Shown here: positions 14,639 to 17,361 of the stretch, in pieces
How the letters are laid out: every line of letters begins with the position of its first letter
How positions within the stretch are numbered: the first letter of the stretch is position 1
NCBI GenBank assembly: GCA_964396995.1
Contig: CAYNIG010000078.1
Coordinates: 1-17,361, forward strand
DNA: 17,361 nucleotides
From: JADJLQ01 sp964396995
GTDB lineage: Bacteria; Bacteroidota; Bacteroidia; Chitinophagales; Saprospiraceae
Direction: 5' to 3'
Notes under the pieces: model-generated
Seen by the model: the letters and a program-made list of their open reading frames with translations, nothing else
The model's database searches: none
What the model was told of the DNA's origin: nothing
Translations under genes and position numbers: made by a program

Positions 14639-14646
14639 CAAAGATA
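14639..14646 (-). promoter_or_regulatory. -7 element (TATCTTTG) of the FNR-like gene
   Basis: An exact TAnnTTTG match ends 4 nt before the ATG at 14634. With a start site usually about 5-7 nt past the element, the transcript would begin at or next to the start codon. A -33 TTG is not visible at the normal spacing. Confidence 0.45.
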
Positions 14647-14716
14647 GAGGATTGAGAATTGATCCTGATTTCGGTCACCAGGTATACAAACAGACCTTGA
14701 AAGAAGGGATAATTAT

Positions 14717-15640
14717 TTAGGATTCCAGCACCATATCCTTATACGAAATTAAGGTATTGAAACCTTTGGCAGCAAAATACGCTTTCATTTTTTCTATTGG
14801 TTCTTCGCTCGAAACCATGGCAAAGTCACCACCCCAGGCGCCCAGGGATTTTATCCTCCCATGAAAATCACTAAAACTCTTTTTTTGCAGCGGCTCCTGC
14901 TGAATGATTTTAGCAACGATAGTCTCATGATTTAAGAGCAATTGATTAAAATCGGCCAGGCTTTTGCTGCCGACTACGGCTTCCGTAATCTTTGATATTT
15001 CATCCACTACACTGTCCGAAGGCTTGGGCCTGGATTTGTATTCTTCTACTGCCTTGTGGCTATCTGTTTTTTTACCCAGGTATAAAAAATACAACTGATC
15101 TTTAAAGGGAGGATTAAAGTACACCTCGTCTATGCGAATACTCTCATCACCCAATTGGTATAACAAGGGGCCTTCTGCATAAGCACAGGCAATATCGTAA
15201 CCCGATCCACCTGAGGTATTAAACAATAAATAATACGGATTGGCATCGGACCATTGTGAAAGACAATAGACGAGCGTAGAGCTCGATCCCAGGCCCCATT
15301 CCAGTGGAAATTCCAGGTAAGTCTCTACAGTCTGACCCTTCCAGGCAGAAAGAAACTCGGAGTTTTGCCGGGTGCATTCTTTTAAAAGCTTGCTTAGTTT
15401 TTTGGCCTTTTCTTCGTCGCTGGTCTTCAACGCACTAAAATCATACAAAGAGAAATGGGCATCAAACCAGATCTTTCCGGTAGAGTCGTATGCTTTCCAG
15501 TTGATCTCAGATCCACGGCCATCTTTTATATTCATGGTCTGTCCGGCTTTAGTAGGCACTGCTAGGGCCAATGCCCCGTCCATCACCACATATTCGGCAG
15601 TGAGCAGTAGTTTACCGTTACCTCTGAATGTCTGTTTGAT
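14717..15640 (-). CDS. GYDIA-family GHMP kinase, start codon apparently ATC
   Basis: A small-molecule kinase of the GHMP superfamily. The subfamily marker SGYDIACA is present (SGGSGYDIA), with the ATP loop EWGLGSSSTL and the C-terminal LGAWGGDFAM motif. In Bacteroidota, members of this subfamily often lie near mevalonate-pathway genes and may act as mevalonate kinase, but no such neighbour is in view. The first conventional start (GTG at 15589) would cut off the conserved first strand. The frame continues upstream without a break through GNGKLLLTAEYVVMDG, up to a TGA at 15665-15667. In that extension there is no ATG, and no GTG or TTG before the conserved strand. Homologues start about where this reads ATC-AAA-CAG-ACA-TTC (15640). 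So either ATC is the start or an ATG has been misread or mutated. From there the protein is 307 aa, the normal length. Confidence 0.85.
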   Translation of the reverse strand: MKQTFRGNGKLLLTAEYVVMDGALALAVPTKAGQTMNIKDGRGSEINWKAYDSTGKIWFDAHFSLYDFSALKTSDEEKAKKLSKLLKECTRQNSEFLSAWKGQTVETYLEFPLEWGLGSSSTLVYCLSQWSDANPYYLLFNTSGGSGYDIACAYAEGPLLYQLGDESIRIDEVYFNPPFKDQLYFLYLGKKTDSHKAVEEYKSRPKPSDSVVDEISKITEAVVGSKSLADFNQLLLNHETIVAKIIQQEPLQKKSFSDFHGRIKSLGAWGGDFAMVSSEEPIEKMKAYFAAKGFNTLISYKDMVLES

Positions 15641-15665
15641 GGAAGGTGTAGTTTTCGTTTCAGGT

Positions 15666-15673
15666 CAAATATA
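15666..15673 (-). promoter_or_regulatory. -7 element (TATATTTG) of the GHMP kinase gene
   Basis: An exact TAnnTTTG match lies 25 bp upstream of the proposed ATC start. It predicts a transcript beginning near 15660, so the mRNA would include the whole conserved N-terminal region. That argues against the internal GTG at 15589 as the intended start. Confidence 0.4.
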
Positions 15674-15763
15674 AAAAAATATAATGGATGGTAGTATCTA
15701 TTTGAAAGTTAAAAAATTACAGAAATTTAATTTTACTATATATCATTATTTTAAAATAATTGT

Positions 15764-15771
15764 TAGTTTTG
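15764..15771 (+). promoter_or_regulatory. -7 element (TAGTTTTG) of the T9SS-sorted protein gene
   Basis: An exact TAnnTTTG match lies 41 bp before the ATG at 15813. The predicted leader is about 36 nt and ends in an A-rich stretch (ATAATAAAAAGTAA), typical of SD-less Bacteroidota initiation regions. No clear -33 TTG is seen. Confidence 0.4.
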
Positions 15772-15812
15772 GAGGATATTAACCCAATAACCTATAATAA
15801 AAAGTAAATGTT

Positions 15813-16904
15813 ATGAAAGGGGTAATAACTATATTTTGGCTTTTAGTGATTTGTTTTGGCAAAACTCAGTCTTTTTACAAAACAGGAGACCCAATAGGGG
15901 ATGGATGGATTAGTAATGATCCTTTGCATATTTTATCATCAACTCAAACGCAGAGTGAAACTTATTCTGAAAGTAATTTAAGTCCAGGAGCCAGCAGTGG
16001 AAATAATGTTAGATTAAATAATTGTGGCCCAAACAACACTTTTTATTCTTTGACTTCACCAATAATTTCATCTATAGGTCGAAATAATATTAGAATAGGA
16101 TTTGGAAGACGAAGATCTAGCAATTTAGCTCCTGTTACACTTTTGGAGTTTTATAATGGTGTTTCCTGGGAAACAATTGTATCGGATGCAAGACCTACAA
16201 TAGATGATACTTGGTCATCAGCTTATTTTGATTTACCTGGGTCGGCAAATAATAATGGTCAACTTCAATTTAGATTTTCATATACTTCTTCCGTTGGCAC
16301 AGGTTGTGGAGTTGCTGCAAATTTTAGGTTTGACGACTTTTGGGTAGGAGCTAATTTTAAACTACCTATCCAACTCGCTTCCTTTGACCTTTCCCATCTC
16401 AACGGGAAACCCACTATCACCTGGTCTTCACTATCAGAACAAAACAATCACTATTATTCACTGGAAAGAAGTACTGATGCCAAAGATTTTATTCAAATAA
16501 AAAAATGCTACGGTTTTGGCCAGGGTACTACTGATAAAAAAATGGAATACAATTATATCGATCAGCATCCATTTCCGGGTCTCAATTATTACCGACTCAG
16601 ACAAGTCGATCTGGATGGTACCGAAACTGTTTATCCCGCCAAATCCATCTTCCTGGCACCGGAAAAAACGATTGTATTTCCAACCATGTTCCAAAGTTCG
16701 ATATCCATTTTATTTACTGACCCTCCTTCACAGAACGGCAAATGGCAATTGTTGAATACGAATGGTCAATTAATATCAAAAGGGCTATTATCAGATCAAA
16801 ATATAAGGCAGGAGATTTTTTTTGGGGACCTTGCTCCGGGAGTTTACTCATTCTTAGTTAATGTAAAAACCGGGAAAGAAGTTTTCAAATTGATCAAATA
16901 TTGA
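15813..16904 (+). CDS. Secreted protein with T9SS C-terminal sorting domain
   Basis: A 363-aa cell-surface or secreted protein with a modular layout. A signal peptide covers about residues 1-19. A beta-rich N-terminal domain (about 20-182) ends in FRFDDFWVG, as in lectin-like or Ig-like modules of Bacteroidota surface proteins. A linker domain (about 184-275) has the recurrent pattern LPIQLASF, ITWSSLSEQNNHYYSLERS, D-F-I-Q-I, G-G and GLNYYRLRQVDLDGTE. This segment typically precedes T9SS tails. The sorting domain (about 285-363) has a VFPTMF entry, WQLLNTNGQ, L-A-P-G-V-Y and the final VFKLIKY. It would be exported by Sec, crossed by T9SS and anchored or released. The N-terminal two-thirds is visibly more AT-rich than the C-terminal part. 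It is monocistronic. The function of the N-terminal domain is unknown. Confidence 0.87.
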   Translation: MKGVITIFWLLVICFGKTQSFYKTGDPIGDGWISNDPLHILSSTQTQSETYSESNLSPGASSGNNVRLNNCGPNNTFYSLTSPIISSIGRNNIRIGFGRRRSSNLAPVTLLEFYNGVSWETIVSDARPTIDDTWSSAYFDLPGSANNNGQLQFRFSYTSSVGTGCGVAANFRFDDFWVGANFKLPIQLASFDLSHLNGKPTITWSSLSEQNNHYYSLERSTDAKDFIQIKKCYGFGQGTTDKKMEYNYIDQHPFPGLNYYRLRQVDLDGTETVYPAKSIFLAPEKTIVFPTMFQSSISILFTDPPSQNGKWQLLNTNGQLISKGLLSDQNIRQEIFFGDLAPGVYSFLVNVKTGKEVFKLIKY

Positions 16905-16987
16905 GAAGCTTTTAAGTGATTGATAATCAAAATTTTGAATTTTTTTGATCAATAATGAGGATTACTTCACTGATTATCAACCATTAA

Positions 16988-17016
16988 TTGTATTGCCTCC
17001 AAATAATTTATATTTG
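16988..17016 (+). promoter_or_regulatory. Bacteroidota-type promoter (TTG-18-TATATTTG)
   Basis: A TTG at 16988-16990 and TATATTTG at 17009-17016 are 18 bp apart. This is the best match in the window to the two-part Bacteroidota promoter (TTG, about 19 bp, TAnnTTTG). The predicted start is near 17022, about 250 nt before the permease ATG. Confidence 0.5.
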
Positions 17017-17128
17017 GCCGGTTCCAATAACTTTGATTGACGGAAATACTAAAACCAGAATCCAGATTTCTTGAAAACAAAAGTTTAAACCTAACTTAAG
17101 AATAGTTGTCATTGAAAACCGGTAATTC

Positions 17129-17157
17129 AAAAGTGGATTAATAAACATTCCACTTTT
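17129..17157. terminator. Inverted repeat AAAAGTGGA/TCCACTTTT (possible terminator or leader hairpin)
   Basis: A perfect 9-bp stem with an 11-nt loop, flanked by A4 on the left arm and T4 on the right, so it could terminate transcription in either direction. It lies 225 bp after the end of the T9SS-protein gene and 117 bp before the permease start. It may be a read-through stop, an attenuator in the permease leader, or the 3' end of a short transcript from the 17022 start. Confidence 0.45.
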
Positions 17158-17273
17158 CAGTCATACAAGACGAACTTGCTGAATAGATAAGATTTGAAAT
17201 CAATAGCTGCCATACCATACTACCAATCCATAGATTTTTCCTATTTTGAGCCTCTAAAACCGTTTAATCAAAA

Positions 17274-17361
17274 ATGAGTCTATTTATAAAAAAACCGATC
17301 AGTCAGCTCATGGTGCAAGCCGAGGGTGGAGAAAAATCATTGAAAAGGACATTGAATGCCA
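17274..17361 (+). CDS. APC-family amino acid permease, N-terminal fragment (3' truncated by window edge)
   Basis: The first 29 codons of a gene running off the window. The peptide begins MSLFIKKPISQLMVQAE and continues GGEKSLKRTLNA. This is the recognisable cytoplasmic N-terminus of bacterial cationic amino acid transporter (CAT-type APC superfamily) proteins, which read M-S-L-F-x-x-K-P-I followed a little later by L-K-R-x-L-x-A just before the first membrane helix. The product would be an inner-membrane amino acid importer. Only the N-terminus is visible, so substrate and integrity cannot be judged. The ATG follows an A-rich stretch (TTTAATCAAAA) without a Shine-Dalgarno sequence. Confidence 0.75.
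   Translation, partial: MSLFIKKPISQLMVQAEGGEKSLKRTLNA

Larger units (their letters stand above)
16905..17273. other. 369-bp intergenic region: probable long leader of the permease gene
   Basis: No gene is supported here. It holds a good promoter (16988-17016), an inverted repeat (17129-17157) and otherwise AT-rich sequence with no clear ORF. If the promoter drives the permease, the leader is about 250 nt, long for this genome, where several genes have very short leaders. Confidence 0.5.

Overview
The window looks like chromosomal DNA from a Bacteroidota member, most plausibly near the Saprospiria/Chitinophagia. The reasons are a type IX secretion (T9SS) style C-terminal sorting domain, a GYDIA-type GHMP kinase, a MacB/FtsX permease of the usual Bacteroidota form, many SPase I and lipoprotein signals, AT-rich intergenic DNA, and several copies of the Bacteroidota -7 promoter element TAnnTTTG. 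I see no tRNA, rRNA, CRISPR array, insertion sequence or phage gene.

Layout. (a) 1-731 (+) is the 3' part of an ABC-transporter permease cut by the window edge. (b) 815-10619 (-) is one long co-directional block. Read in transcription order it holds a lipoprotein; a tightly packed five-gene run (SDR dehydrogenase, ROK sugar kinase, SIS phosphosugar protein, core MetE-like protein, UlaG-like metallo-hydrolase); a TIM-barrel sugar isomerase/epimerase with a signal-like N-terminus; a TfoX_N-like protein; the pseudouridine synthase RluF; a secreted protein of unknown function; and a secreted arginine deiminase resembling the Porphyromonas peptidylarginine deiminase (PPAD), including its Ig-like domain. 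(c) 10800-13066 holds a secreted GH5 glycoside hydrolase (+), a YceI protein (-) and a lipoprotein zinc peptidase (+). A 64-nt near-perfect palindrome fills the gap between the convergent GH5 and YceI genes. (d) 13314-15640 (-) holds a SnoaL-like lipoprotein, a ferredoxin-NADP-reductase-type flavoprotein and a GYDIA GHMP kinase whose expected start codon reads ATC. (e) 15813-16904 (+) is a secreted protein with a T9SS sorting domain. (f) A 369-bp gap with a good promoter and a hairpin leads to the first 29 codons of an APC-type amino-acid permease at the right edge.

How the genes fit together. The most interesting unit is 5639-10002. Five enzymes are packed with gaps of 1-6 bp or a 4-bp overlap, and a sixth (4609-5562) follows after 76 bp. 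They combine oxidation, phosphorylation, phosphosugar isomerisation or elimination, lactone or cyclic-ester hydrolysis and a Zn-thiolate alkyl-transfer fold. I know of no described pathway with this set, and infer catabolism of an unusual (methylated, thio- or amino-) sugar or cyclitol. The kinase has lost the structural zinc site typical of ROK proteins, and the MetE-like protein keeps all four zinc ligands but lacks the N-terminal half of MetE. The second highlight is the PPAD-like enzyme, which keeps the catalytic residues but lacks the T9SS sorting domain and, apparently, the arginines that restrict PPAD to C-terminal arginine.
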